The notes beneath the pieces were generated by a model. It was given only the letters and a program-made list of their open reading frames with translations. It did not search any database and was not told the origin of the DNA. A program made the translations under genes and the position numbers. Below, piece after piece: positions 24,200 to 32,074 of a stretch of DNA of 37,749 bases. Source of the DNA: Oscillospiraceae bacterium (GTDB taxonomy: Bacteria > Bacillota > Clostridia > Oscillospirales > Ruminococcaceae); contig JAQXHO010000013.1 of the NCBI GenBank assembly GCA_029007315.1, positions 1 to 37,749 of the forward strand, in the 5' to 3' direction. Position 1 is the first letter of the stretch, and every line of letters begins with the position of its first letter.

Positions 24200-24371
24200 T
24201 ATCTGCAAGGGCATTTAAATAAATTTTAATGAATGCCTCGCATTTATTATAGCATAAAATCGAAGATTTTGTGCTATAATTGCCCGATTTGCAGGGAACA
24301 AAGCTTGCTTTGTGTATCTGCAAGGGCATTTAAATAAATTATAATGAATGCCTTGCATTCATTATAGCATA
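24200..24371. repeat. 57-bp direct repeat, two copies, each with an internal dyad
   Basis: Copy 1 is 24200-24256 and copy 2 is 24315-24371, period 115 bp; they differ at only a few positions. Copy 2 contains a perfect 12-bp dyad TATAATGAATGC / GCATTCATTATA with a 3-nt centre (24350-24376 boundary aside, arms lie within 24340-24366). Copy 1 has the same dyad with small changes. On the minus strand each copy places TGCTATAAT at its upstream edge, so an extended -10 overlaps the dyad arm. Confidence 0.75.
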
Positions 24372-24389
24372 GTTTTCAAAGAATTTCAA
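24361..24389 (-). promoter_or_regulatory. Upstream promoter of the ArsC/Spx-like gene
   Basis: On the minus strand TTGAAA (24389-24384), a 17-bp spacer and extended TGCTATAAT (-10 at 24366-24361). The second repeat copy supplies another -10 at 24251-24246 without a good -35. The -10 box lies inside the dyad arm of the repeat. Confidence 0.65.
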
Positions 24390-24519
24390 CAGTTTTTTCC
24401 GGCTGAAAAATCAGAGTCTTTAATAAAAATAGAAATGCATAAGAATAAAAAATTAATAGCACGCATTTTATAACTATGTTCAACATCGGTTTTGTTGATG
24501 TATACAAAATTGTTGATAA

Positions 24520-24603
24520 AAATTTGTAGCTATATATACATGTTTTATATAGCATTTTTTTGCAAATTGTGGTATAATATTAGTGTAGATATACTACAAA
24601 TTT
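24520..24603. promoter_or_regulatory. Paired dyad sites around the GGDEF gene promoter
   Basis: AAATTTGTAG (24520-24529) and its reverse complement CTACAAATTT (24594-24603) bracket the -10 box TATAAT at 24573-24578. The downstream site is itself a dyad, TGTAG-ATATA-CTACA (24584-24598), at the expected transcription start. No good -35 is visible at the normal distance. The layout suggests two operator sites. Confidence 0.5.
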
Positions 24604-24631
24604 ACTGCAATTTCTCCCCAAGGAGGATAAT

Positions 24632-26917
24632 ATGACAAAAAACAAACGATTTAATATCGGTCTTATGATTCATCACCTTGAAAATGAATATGCCACCGAG
24701 GTAATAAAAGGTGCTATTTCAGCGGCAAAGGAACTGGATCTTAACCTGATTATTATGCCCGGACGTGGTATTAATGCTGTTGCCGATGACGAAAAATATT
24801 CTATCTATGATTATCAGAACAATGTTGTATACAATTATGTGTCTGCTGAAAATCTTGACGCACTTATTGTTTCCGCCGGTACAATAGGTTCCTACATTTC
24901 TCAACAGGAAATGCTCAGATTTCTCCGGGGCTACGGCAATCTCCCTATTCTCACAATGGAAGTTGAATATCCGGGTTATCCATGTGTCCACTTTGATCAG
25001 AACGCCATGAAACTTGCTGTCAATCATCTTATTGAAACCTGCGGATGCAAAAAAATTGCTTACATATCCGGTCCTATCGGCAATATTGACGCTATGGACC
25101 GACTTCATTGTTATAAAGAGGCTCTGCACGAACACGGTATAAATTATGATGACAGTCTTGTAGGATTTGGAAATTTCTCAGAATCTTCAGAGAACGTAGT
25201 TGAGCAAATACTTAATGCACATCCTGACGTTGATGCAATGTGCTTTGCTAATGATAAGATGTGCGTCGGCGGATACAACGTATTCCAAAGACGTGGTCTG
25301 CGTATCGGAAAAGATATACTTGTTACCGGATTTGATGATTCAGAAGTTGCAACAAGTCTTAAGCCTATGCTTACTACTATCAGAACTAATTTAAGCGACA
25401 TGGGCTATCGTTCTGTATATTCTGCTTACGAAATGATAGAAACAAGCCATGCCTGCAGTCTTTCTCTTGACGCAAGACTTATTATCCGTGAATCCTGCGG
25501 CAATTATGAAAATGAGCTTGATTCAATTAAGCCGGACGAATACTCCAATTTATCTGCAAGCGTCATTGTGAGCAGCATATTCAATAAGTACATAGGTGAA
25601 ATACAGAATATAAAACGCTCACGATTCATTCATGAAATATGGGAAATTGTATATGATGAGTTTGACATGATTCAGAACGGCATTATTCCCGACCATGAGA
25701 TCTTTTCTGAAAGATTCACTCAGATTTTCAATTCAACAGACAACATTCACGTTTCAATTTCTCTTCTTGAAAAAATGTTTGGATATGCAAAAGATGTTGC
25801 CCTCACTATGAGTGAAACAAACAAGGAAATGGGTCTTTCCATTGAAAAAATTTACGATACTCAGCTTGAACTTCTTCTTGATTACAGCGTTCAGCAGCAG
25901 TATCGTCTGAGGACAAGCCTTTCCTACAGCAACTTCCTTATTAGCAATATCAATAAGGACATGATGATAAACTGCAATGATGAAGAACAAAGCTATTATT
26001 CAATCATCAATAACCTGCAGCGTGTAAATTTCAAAAGCAGCTATGTTTTTGTATTTAAAGAACCTGTTGTGCATTATCAATATGATAAATGGATAATGCC
26101 TGAAACCACTTTCCTGAAATCATATCACAACGGCAAGGAGCTTCAGAATGTTAATCCTCCGAACCAGGAAATTTCCATAATGAAATGTATTGACAATGCC
26201 TATACTCCAAAGGACAGAAGATTTACATTCGTTATGGTACCTCTGTTTTCAAACGAAGAACAGTATGGTCTGCTTGTATGTGAGCTTGAACCTGATTCAT
26301 TCCCGCAGATCTATTCAGCTTCTCCGCAGATATGTACGGCAATTAAGCTTACACGTCTTGTAAAAGAGCTTGAAGGCAGCCTTAAAGCCGCAGAATTTGA
26401 TAACAAACGCCTTAAAAGAATATCTGACTCTGATGAACTTACCGGCGCATATAACCGAAGAGGCTTTTATCATCTGTCAAATATGCTTCTCGCCGCTGAA
26501 GATTCAAGAGGAAAAGAAGCTGTTCTCCTGCTTGCCGATCTTGACAATCTGAAAAAGCTTAATGACACCTTTGGTCATGACGAAGGCGATCACGCTATCA
26601 AAATGTGCATTCAGTATCTCAGAACCTGCGTTCCTCTGCTTGATGTTATAGGCAGAATCGGTGGAGATGAGTTTGCAGCTTTTGTGATTGTTGATGACGC
26701 TGAAAAGGCTATGGAAAACATATACAACAGTGTAAAGAATAACGCTGTTGAATACAACGCATCAAGTGATAAACCCTACAATATTACAGTAAGTCTTGGA
26801 CTTCACAAAGTTATGTGCAATCCCGAAGAGATCATACAGAATCACGTGAAGTATGCTGACGCTGCACTTTATGTTGACAAGAAGAAGAAAAACAGTGATG
26901 TTTTGAAGCACAAATAA
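24632..26917 (+). CDS. Diguanylate cyclase with LacI-type ligand-binding sensor
   Basis: A 761-residue cytoplasmic protein with no signal peptide or TM. Residues about 6-290 are a periplasmic-binding-protein-like sensor of the LacI/GalR type: INAVADDE, KKIAYISGPIGNIDAMDRL (140-158), DAMCFANDKMCVGG (201-214), LVTGFDDSEVATSLKPMLTTI (230-250), but with no helix-turn-helix in front. A helical, partly GAF-like middle (about 310-580) precedes the GGDEF domain (598-760): DELTGAYNRRGFY, LLADLDNLKKLNDTFGHDEGD and the catalytic GGDEF at 677-681. The product-inhibition RxxD site is P668-L-L-D671, so its Arg is missing. Start follows AAGGAGGATAAT. The likely role is c-di-GMP synthesis controlled by a sugar-like cytoplasmic ligand; the ligand is unknown. 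Confidence 0.9.
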   Translation: MTKNKRFNIGLMIHHLENEYATEVIKGAISAAKELDLNLIIMPGRGINAVADDEKYSIYDYQNNVVYNYVSAENLDALIVSAGTIGSYISQQEMLRFLRGYGNLPILTMEVEYPGYPCVHFDQNAMKLAVNHLIETCGCKKIAYISGPIGNIDAMDRLHCYKEALHEHGINYDDSLVGFGNFSESSENVVEQILNAHPDVDAMCFANDKMCVGGYNVFQRRGLRIGKDILVTGFDDSEVATSLKPMLTTIRTNLSDMGYRSVYSAYEMIETSHACSLSLDARLIIRESCGNYENELDSIKPDEYSNLSASVIVSSIFNKYIGEIQNIKRSRFIHEIWEIVYDEFDMIQNGIIPDHEIFSERFTQIFNSTDNIHVSISLLEKMFGYAKDVALTMSETNKEMGLSIEKIYDTQLELLLDYSVQQQYRLRTSLSYSNFLISNINKDMMINCNDEEQSYYSIINNLQRVNFKSSYVFVFKEPVVHYQYDKWIMPETTFLKSYHNGKELQNVNPPNQEISIMKCIDNAYTPKDRRFTFVMVPLFSNEEQYGLLVCELEPDSFPQIYSASPQICTAIKLTRLVKELEGSLKAAEFDNKRLKRISDSDELTGAYNRRGFYHLSNMLLAAEDSRGKEAVLLLADLDNLKKLNDTFGHDEGDHAIKMCIQYLRTCVPLLDVIGRIGGDEFAAFVIVDDAEKAMENIYNSVKNNAVEYNASSDKPYNITVSLGLHKVMCNPEEIIQNHVKYADAALYVDKKKKNSDVLKHK

Positions 26918-26932
26918 AACAAACCACAAAAA

Positions 26933-26962
26933 ACGGCTTGCGTTTTAATTAACGCAAGCCGT
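26933..26962. terminator. Terminator between the GGDEF gene and oadB
   Basis: Arms ACGGCTTGCGTT (26933-26944) and AACGCAAGCCGT (26951-26962), 6-nt loop. On the minus strand TTTTTTG follows, so it serves mainly the oad operon. On plus only AAATTATTA follows. Confidence 0.8.
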
Positions 26963-26981
26963 AAATTATTATATCAGAATC

Positions 26982-28208
26982 TTACTTGAAAACAGCAAGC
27001 AGGAATCCGGCAGCAATAGCAGAACCTATAACACCTGCAACGTTAGGACCCATAGCGTGCATCAGCAGGAAGTTTGTGGGATTAGCCTTTTTGCCAACGT
27101 CCTGGGAAACACGTGCAGCCATCGGAACTGCGGATACGCCGGCAGAACCAATAAGCGGATTGATCTTTCCTCCGGAAAGCTTATACATGATCTTGCCTAC
27201 CAGCAGACCGCCTACTGTAGAGAAGCAGAATGCTGTAAGTCCGAGAACAACGATAAACAGCGTCTGAAGTGAAAGGAATGATGAGGCAACAGTTGTTGCA
27301 CCAACAGAAATTCCAAGGAATACTGTTACAATATTCATAAGGGCATTCTGAACTGTATCGGAAAGACGTGCTGTTACACCGCATTCTCTCCAGAGGTTAC
27401 CCAGCATGAGACAGCCAACCAGCGGAGCAGTTGAAGGCAGCAGCAGGATAACAAACATACTTACAATGATAGGAAACAGTATCTTCTCAGTCTTTGAAAC
27501 CTGGCGTGACTGAATCATCTTTACGCTGCGTTCCTTTTCAGTAGTGAGAAGTTTCATCAGCGGAGGCTGAATCATAGGAATGAGAGCCATATAGGAGTAT
27601 GCCGCAATTGCAATGGGACCCAGAAGCTCCGGTGCCAGCTTACTTGTAAGGAAGATAGCTGTAGGACCGTCAGCACCGCCGATAATACCTATAGAAGCTG
27701 CCTGGGGTCCTGTAAAGCCCAGGCATATTGCCCCGAAGAATGCAAGGAATACGCCCATCTGAGCAGCTGCACCAAGAAGCAGGCTCTTGGGATTTGCAAG
27801 AAGCGGGCCGAAGTCAGTCATTGCACCGACTCCAAGGAATATTAGTGAGGGATAAAGTCCCGTCTTAACGCCGATATAGAGTATATCAAGCAGTCCTCCG
27901 TGAGACATGATGTGACCATAGCTGTGATAGTATTCACTTGTTTCGTCAAGGAAAGCATTCCACAGTTCGGGATGATAAAGTGCATTTGCAGAGCTTGCGC
28001 CGTCAACAAAGAAGTTGGAAATATTTACAAGCAGACAGCCGAATGCAATTCCCACCAGCAGAAGCGGCTCAAATTTCTTCACAATACCCAGATACAGCAG
28101 TACGCAGGATATTGCTATCATAATAAGATTCTTCCAGCCGCCGTCCATGAAGAAACCTGTGAATCCGGAATCATTAAGCAGAGTCTGAAGGGTATCCAGT
28201 ATATTCAT
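26982..28208 (-). CDS. oadB: Na+-translocating decarboxylase beta subunit
   Basis: The membrane subunit that decarboxylates carboxybiotin and pumps Na+ outwards, 408 residues, about nine to ten TM helices. The key aspartate is in ASIGIIGGADGPTAIFLTS (D180). The second family block is NPLIGSAGVSAVPMAARVSQ with the functional Ser/Asn residues, then NFLLMHAMGPNVAGVIGSA near the C-terminus. It starts 12 bp after the biotin carrier gene with AAGGAGGGTTACTG upstream. It is the last gene of oadA-oadG-carrier-oadB. The same subunit type serves oxaloacetate, methylmalonyl-CoA and glutaconyl-CoA decarboxylases; the alpha subunit decides. Confidence 0.95.
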   Translation of the reverse strand: MNILDTLQTLLNDSGFTGFFMDGGWKNLIMIAISCVLLYLGIVKKFEPLLLVGIAFGCLLVNISNFFVDGASSANALYHPELWNAFLDETSEYYHSYGHIMSHGGLLDILYIGVKTGLYPSLIFLGVGAMTDFGPLLANPKSLLLGAAAQMGVFLAFFGAICLGFTGPQAASIGIIGGADGPTAIFLTSKLAPELLGPIAIAAYSYMALIPMIQPPLMKLLTTEKERSVKMIQSRQVSKTEKILFPIIVSMFVILLLPSTAPLVGCLMLGNLWRECGVTARLSDTVQNALMNIVTVFLGISVGATTVASSFLSLQTLFIVVLGLTAFCFSTVGGLLVGKIMYKLSGGKINPLIGSAGVSAVPMAARVSQDVGKKANPTNFLLMHAMGPNVAGVIGSAIAAGFLLAVFK

Positions 28209-28220
28209 CAGTAACCCTCC

Positions 28221-28619
28221 TTATGCAATTACGAACAGCGGTGAACCTGTCTCTACAACAGCACCCTTTGAAGTTACGACCTGTACAATAGTACCGTCCT
28301 TGGGCGCCGGAATTTCATTTTCCATCTTCATAGCTTCCAGAATAGCCAGAACCTGACCTTCCTTGACCTTATCACCCTGGTTTACGTTTACGCTGAGAAT
28401 ATTGCCGGGCATAGGTGATTCAACTGTTTCGCCTGCGGCAAGTGATACAGCGGCTGCCGGTGCAGGCGCCGCAGGTGCAGGTGCTGCCGCAGAAGCCGCA
28501 GGAATCGCAGCGGCTGCAGGTGCAGGTGCAAGTGCCTCATATTCGTCAAGCAGAATTGCCTTTCCTGCTTCCACCTCTACCTCATATGTTTTGCCATTAA
28601 GTGTAACTTTATATTTCAT
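28221..28619 (-). CDS. Biotin carboxyl carrier protein of the decarboxylase
   Basis: A 132-residue carrier subunit that takes CO2 from the alpha subunit to OadB. The N-terminus (1-30) is a short beta segment, followed by an Ala/Pro linker (about 31-62) that forms a flexible arm. The biotinyl domain (63-132) has ILEAMKMENEIPAP with biotin-acceptor K98. In many oxaloacetate decarboxylases this domain is fused to OadA; here it is a separate gene, as in methylmalonyl-CoA and glutaconyl-CoA decarboxylases. Its start overlaps the end of oadG by 11 bp, so translation is probably coupled. The site AAAGGAGGTAAAGAGCG... style purine-rich stretch lies inside oadG. Confidence 0.93.
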   Translation of the reverse strand: MKYKVTLNGKTYEVEVEAGKAILLDEYEALAPAPAAAAIPAASAAAPAPAAPAPAAAVSLAAGETVESPMPGNILSVNVNQGDKVKEGQVLAILEAMKMENEIPAPKDGTIVQVVTSKGAVVETGSPLFVIA

Positions 28620-28980
28620 CGCTCTTTACCTCCTTGATTGAAATGAAACGCAGCTCATTAAGCGGCTTCTGCATTTTATAGGCAACTACTGCCATAACCA
28701 TTGCCGCTTCCTTATCCGGCACATCAAACAGCTTGACATTGCCGGCAGAACCCGGTGCAAGAGGAGCAGCAGGAACCTTTGCAGGAGAATCTGCGGCTTT
28801 TATCTCTGCCGGTGCGGCATTTTCGCTTTTCTTAGCCTTCGCCTTGAAAACAGCAGCCATAATATAAAGCAGTATCATCAGAATAAGCAGTCCTAAGAAT
28901 ACCACAGCATAGCCAAATACTGCTGTTATGCCGGCTTCGCCAAGTCCCATATCAGAAGCTGCGGGAAATATCTTTGCCAT
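28609..28980 (-). CDS. oadG: Decarboxylase gamma subunit (OadG family)
   Basis: A small membrane anchor and assembly subunit, 123 residues. One TM helix at about 17-46 (GITAVFGYAVVFLGLLILMILLYI) is followed by a basic then Ala/Pro-rich stretch and a C-terminal region GNVKLFDVPDKEAAMVMAVVAYKMQKPLNEL that is also found at this place in clostridial OadG proteins. It lies 12 bp after oadA, with AAGGAGGGAAGTAT before the ATG, and overlaps the carrier gene. The assignment rests on topology and on position between alpha and carrier genes, since OadG sequences are poorly conserved. Confidence 0.82.
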   Translation of the reverse strand: MAKIFPAASDMGLGEAGITAVFGYAVVFLGLLILMILLYIMAAVFKAKAKKSENAAPAEIKAADSPAKVPAAPLAPGSAGNVKLFDVPDKEAAMVMAVVAYKMQKPLNELRFISIKEVKSDEI

Positions 28981-28992
28981 ATACTTCCCTCC

Positions 28993-30393
28993 TTACATTT
29001 CCTCAATGGTGTATACTGCTTCGTTTTCTTCCTGTGCCTTGCGCTTTTCAAGATACTTGACAGTCTGGTCAGGGAAACAGATATAGCTCATCAGATCTTC
29101 TTCAGAACGTGCCAGATCGCCCAGTGCAGCTGCAGCATCCTTCATTTCCTCGCCTGTACGCTTCTGGTCCTCAATGCGGCAGTCAACAGGCTCTACGCCT
29201 TCACCAAGAACCTGTACTTTAAGTTCTTCATTTACAGGAGCCGGAGCAATACCGTATTCGCCCTTGATATAATTCTTTACTTCCTTTGAGATCTGCTTAT
29301 ATCTCTGACCTACAAGAACGTTTGTAACAGCCTGGTTTCCTACCATCTGTGAAAGAGGCGTTACCAGCGGAGGATAACCAAGATCAGCACGAACCTTCGG
29401 AATTTCCTCAAGAGCAGCTTCAAACTTGTCCATAGCCTTCATATCTGTAAGGTTTGCGATCATATTGGAAAGCATACCGCCGGGAACCTTGTAAACAAGT
29501 GCCTGGGCGTCTGTTGCAAGGCTCTTTGGATTGATCATTCCGCTGTCGATATACTTCTGCTTGATGGGCTTGAAGTAGTCATTGACCTTATTGATAACAT
29601 CTTCATTCAGACCTGTTTCAATTCCATACTGCTGCAGCATATAGAACATTGTTTCAGTTGACGGCTGAGATGTTCCGCCTGAGAAGCATGAAGCAGCGGT
29701 ATCAATAACATCAATGCCGCATTCGATAGCCTTCATGAGGGTCATATAAGCCATGCCTGTTGTGCTGTGAGTATGGAGAATAAGCGGAATATCGCCTACT
29801 GCGTCCTTAATGCCCTTGATGAGATGTTCTGCCTCATAAGGCGTCATTGTACCTGCCATATCTTTAAGGCAGATTGTCTGGAAGCCCATGGATTTCAGTT
29901 CCCTGCACATTTTAACATACTTTTCTACTGTATGAACAGGGCTCTGTGTATAGGAAATGCAGCCTGATGCAACAGTTTTTGGAGTTGCGTATTTCATAGT
30001 AGCTTCAAGAGCTGTTTCAAGGTTTCTGAAGTCATTGAGGGCGTCAAAGATACGGATAATATCAATGCCGTTCTTGATTGAAAGCTCGATGAACTTTTCC
30101 ACAACATCATCATGATAATGCTTGTAACCCAGAAGGTTCTGACCTCTCAGCAGCATCTGAAGACGGCAGTCCGGCAGATTTTTTCTGAGTCCACGGAGTC
30201 TTTCCCACGGATCTTCATCAAGATAGCGAAGACATGAATCGAATGTGGCACCGCCCCAGCATTCAACCGAATAGTATCCTGCTGTGTTCATTTCAGGCAG
30301 AATGTCTTCATAATCCTTATAAGGAAGACGAGTCGCCATGAGTGACTGGTTAGCGTCACGAAGAACAGTTTCAGTAAATTGTACTTTTCTCAT
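28993..30393 (-). CDS. oadA: Oxaloacetate decarboxylase alpha subunit (carboxyltransferase)
   Basis: The 466-residue carboxyltransferase moves CO2 from oxaloacetate to biotin. It is of the pyruvate carboxylase/OadA type: LRDANQSLMATR (11-22, metal ligand D13), LLRGQNLLGYKHYHDD (81-96), IRIFDALNDFRN (113-124), CLKDMAGTMTP with K177, and HTHSTTGMA with Zn ligands H207 and H209. The C-terminus lacks the biotinyl domain, which is the separate gene at 28221. Strong site AAGGAGGTCAATAT before the ATG. First gene of the operon, with a promoter and a 9-bp dyad upstream. Physiologically it links malate, oxaloacetate and pyruvate metabolism to Na+ export. Confidence 0.93.
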   Translation of the reverse strand: MRKVQFTETVLRDANQSLMATRLPYKDYEDILPEMNTAGYYSVECWGGATFDSCLRYLDEDPWERLRGLRKNLPDCRLQMLLRGQNLLGYKHYHDDVVEKFIELSIKNGIDIIRIFDALNDFRNLETALEATMKYATPKTVASGCISYTQSPVHTVEKYVKMCRELKSMGFQTICLKDMAGTMTPYEAEHLIKGIKDAVGDIPLILHTHSTTGMAYMTLMKAIECGIDVIDTAASCFSGGTSQPSTETMFYMLQQYGIETGLNEDVINKVNDYFKPIKQKYIDSGMINPKSLATDAQALVYKVPGGMLSNMIANLTDMKAMDKFEAALEEIPKVRADLGYPPLVTPLSQMVGNQAVTNVLVGQRYKQISKEVKNYIKGEYGIAPAPVNEELKVQVLGEGVEPVDCRIEDQKRTGEEMKDAAAALGDLARSEEDLMSYICFPDQTVKYLEKRKAQEENEAVYTIEEM

Positions 30394-30424
30394 ATATTGA
30401 CCTCCTTGTATAAAAAAGAATAAT

Positions 30425-30461
30425 CTTTATACGTTTATCATATAAAAATATTCGTATAAAG
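30425..30461. promoter_or_regulatory. 9-bp dyad in the oadA leader, candidate operator
   Basis: CTTTATACG (30425-30433) and CGTATAAAG (30453-30461) are perfect inverted arms with a 19-bp centre. The promoter-side arm overlaps the last bases of the minus-strand -10 box, and the dyad covers the predicted transcription start, a place suited to repression. Confidence 0.5.
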
Positions 30462-30488
30462 TATATCATGATTTCGTGAACTTTTCCA
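30460..30488 (-). promoter_or_regulatory. Promoter of the oad operon
   Basis: On the minus strand TGGAAA (30488-30483), a 17-bp spacer and TATACT (30465-30460) lie 67 bp before the oadA ATG. Confidence 0.55.
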
Positions 30489-30639
30489 CTATTTTCTTAT
30501 AATTCTTTTATTTTTTTGCTGAACAGGCAGATTTATCATAATTTTTTATGCTGTCACTTTAATATAATAAATTTTCTTTTGTGACGTTTCCGGCTGTTTT
30601 CCGGCAAAAAGATATGCTGCGGAAAAAATATAAAAACAG

Positions 30640-30668
30640 TTGAAAATTTAGTGTGAATGTGGTATAAT
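30640..30668 (+). promoter_or_regulatory. Promoter of trkA-trkH-symporter operon
   Basis: TTGAAA (30640-30645), a 17-bp spacer and TATAAT (30663-30668), 39 bp upstream of the GTG start of trkA. Confidence 0.75.
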
Positions 30669-30706
30669 AATATAATATATCTGTTATGTGAAAGGCGGTT
30701 GCTTTT

Positions 30707-32065
30707 GTGAATATTATGATCGTAGGCTGTGGCAAAGTCGGACAGGCTCTTATTGAACAGCTGGCAGATGAAGGCGATGATATCACCGTCATTGATATTG
30801 AAGAAAGGAAAATTAATGAAGCCACACGTAAATATGACGTTATGGGCATAGTCGGCAACGGAGCCACCCACAGTATCCAGATCGAAGCAGGCATTGAGCA
30901 TACCGATCTGATGATAGCTGTAACTGCTTCTGATGAACTCAATCTTCTTTGCTGTCTTGTTGCCAAAAAAGCAGGCAGATGCCAGACGATAGCACGTGTG
31001 AGAAGTCCGGAATACAGCAAGGACGCACCATATCTCCAGGAAGAACTGCGTCTTGCCATGGTAATAAATCCGGAATTTGCAGCGGCAGGTGAAATTGCCC
31101 GTGTTATAAGATTTCCCTCTGCTGTTAAGATAGATACATTTGCCAAAGGAAAACTGGAGCTTCTGAAGTTCAGACTGCCGGAAGGGTGCATTCTTACCGA
31201 CTATATGGTGAAGGAAATCAGCACTAAATTAAAATGCGACGTTCTTGTCTGCATGATCGAGCGTGGTGATGAAATATTCATTCCCGGCGGCGATATGACC
31301 TTCATGCAGGGCGATATGATATCAATAATTGCAGCACCCCAGAATGCCAGCCATTTTTTCCGGAAAATCAATTACCATTCCGGTCAGGTTAAGAACGTTA
31401 TCATAGCCGGCGGAGGAAACATTGCATATTATCTCAGCAAAATACTGCTGAAGGCAGGCATATCCGTAAAAATAATTGAACAAAATGAACGCCGGTGTGA
31501 AGAGCTTTGTCTTGATCTTCCGAAGGCAACTATTATTCACGGCGACGCCTCTGAAAAGGAAACCCTTCTTGAAGAGGGCATTGACAATACAGGAGCCTTT
31601 GTGGCGCTTACTAATCTTGACGAGGAAAATATTCTTCTTTCTCTTTTTGCAAAAAGCAGGATAAAAGGCAAGATAGTAACAAAGGTAAACAGAATTGAAT
31701 ATGACGAGATCATCAGAAAACTGGATCTTGATTCAATTGTAAATCCAAAGAATATTACAGCAGAATATATTGTCAGGTTTGTCCGGGCAATGAAAAACTC
31801 CATGGGCAGCAACGTTGAAACACTTTACAGTCTGATAAAGGGAAAAGTTGAAGCGGCTGAGTTTGTTATCCGTGAAAGGTCGCCCATTCTTGATATTCCG
31901 ATTCAGGAGCTTCGTTTTAAGCCGAATGTGCTGATAGCCTGTATCGTGCGTGAAAACAGGGTCATTATCCCAAGAGGTCAGGACAGAATTCAGCTTGGAG
32001 ATTCAGTTGTTGTTGTGTCACGTCAGCTCGGACTGCATGACATATGCGATATCCTTGAAAAATAA
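30707..32065 (+). CDS. trkA: Trk K+ uptake regulatory subunit TrkA
   Basis: Cytoplasmic gating subunit of the Trk potassium channel, 452 residues, with the duplicated RCK plan. The first NAD-binding motif is IVGCGKVGQALIEQL (5-19), followed by a TrkA-C domain near 140-215. The second NAD-binding motif is IIAGGGNIAYYLSKIL (232-247), followed by a second TrkA-C domain (about 360-450, GDSVVVVSRQLGLHDI at the end). The GTG start at 30707 has GAAAGGCGGTTGCTTTT in front and gives the conserved MNIMIVGCG opening; an ATG three codons later would truncate it. trkH follows 9 bp downstream. Confidence 0.95.
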   Translation: MNIMIVGCGKVGQALIEQLADEGDDITVIDIEERKINEATRKYDVMGIVGNGATHSIQIEAGIEHTDLMIAVTASDELNLLCCLVAKKAGRCQTIARVRSPEYSKDAPYLQEELRLAMVINPEFAAAGEIARVIRFPSAVKIDTFAKGKLELLKFRLPEGCILTDYMVKEISTKLKCDVLVCMIERGDEIFIPGGDMTFMQGDMISIIAAPQNASHFFRKINYHSGQVKNVIIAGGGNIAYYLSKILLKAGISVKIIEQNERRCEELCLDLPKATIIHGDASEKETLLEEGIDNTGAFVALTNLDEENILLSLFAKSRIKGKIVTKVNRIEYDEIIRKLDLDSIVNPKNITAEYIVRFVRAMKNSMGSNVETLYSLIKGKVEAAEFVIRERSPILDIPIQELRFKPNVLIACIVRENRVIIPRGQDRIQLGDSVVVVSRQLGLHDICDILEK

Positions 32066-32074
32066 GGAGGAAAC

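Larger units (their letters stand above)
24172..24631. other. Regulatory region with duplicated promoter element and operators
   Basis: This 460-bp gene-free stretch carries the two 57-bp repeats (24200-24371) that drive the minus ArsC/Spx-like gene, two small hairpins between them (AAAATC-GAA-GATTTT at 24256-24270 and ACAAAGC-TT-GCTTTGT at 24298-24313), and the -10 box and dyads in front of the GGDEF gene (24520-24603). Confidence 0.6.
30394..30706. other. Divergent oad/trk control region
   Basis: These 313 bp separate oadA and trkA. The oad side has the promoter at 30460-30488 and the dyad at 30425-30461; the trk side has the promoter at 30640-30668. The middle is AT-rich with TTTCCGGCTGTTTTCCGGC (30586-30604), a short tandem repeat. 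No gene is seen. Confidence 0.6.

Noticed and set aside
23821-24222. A 133-codon plus-strand frame behind a strong promoter
   Set aside because: Phe-rich antisense of the Lys-rich ArsC/Spx-like gene; the promoter is kept as a finding but the protein is not believable.
24200-24371. CRISPR array
   Set aside because: Only two long units with a 58-bp spacer and promoter-like content; no cas genes.
24632-24700. A LacI-type helix-turn-helix at the start of the GGDEF protein
   Set aside because: The protein begins directly with the binding-domain strand MTKNKRFNIGLMI; no HTH precedes it.
28363-28641. Ala-rich plus-strand frame opposite the biotin carrier gene
   Set aside because: It arises from the Ala/Pro linker codons of the real minus-strand gene.
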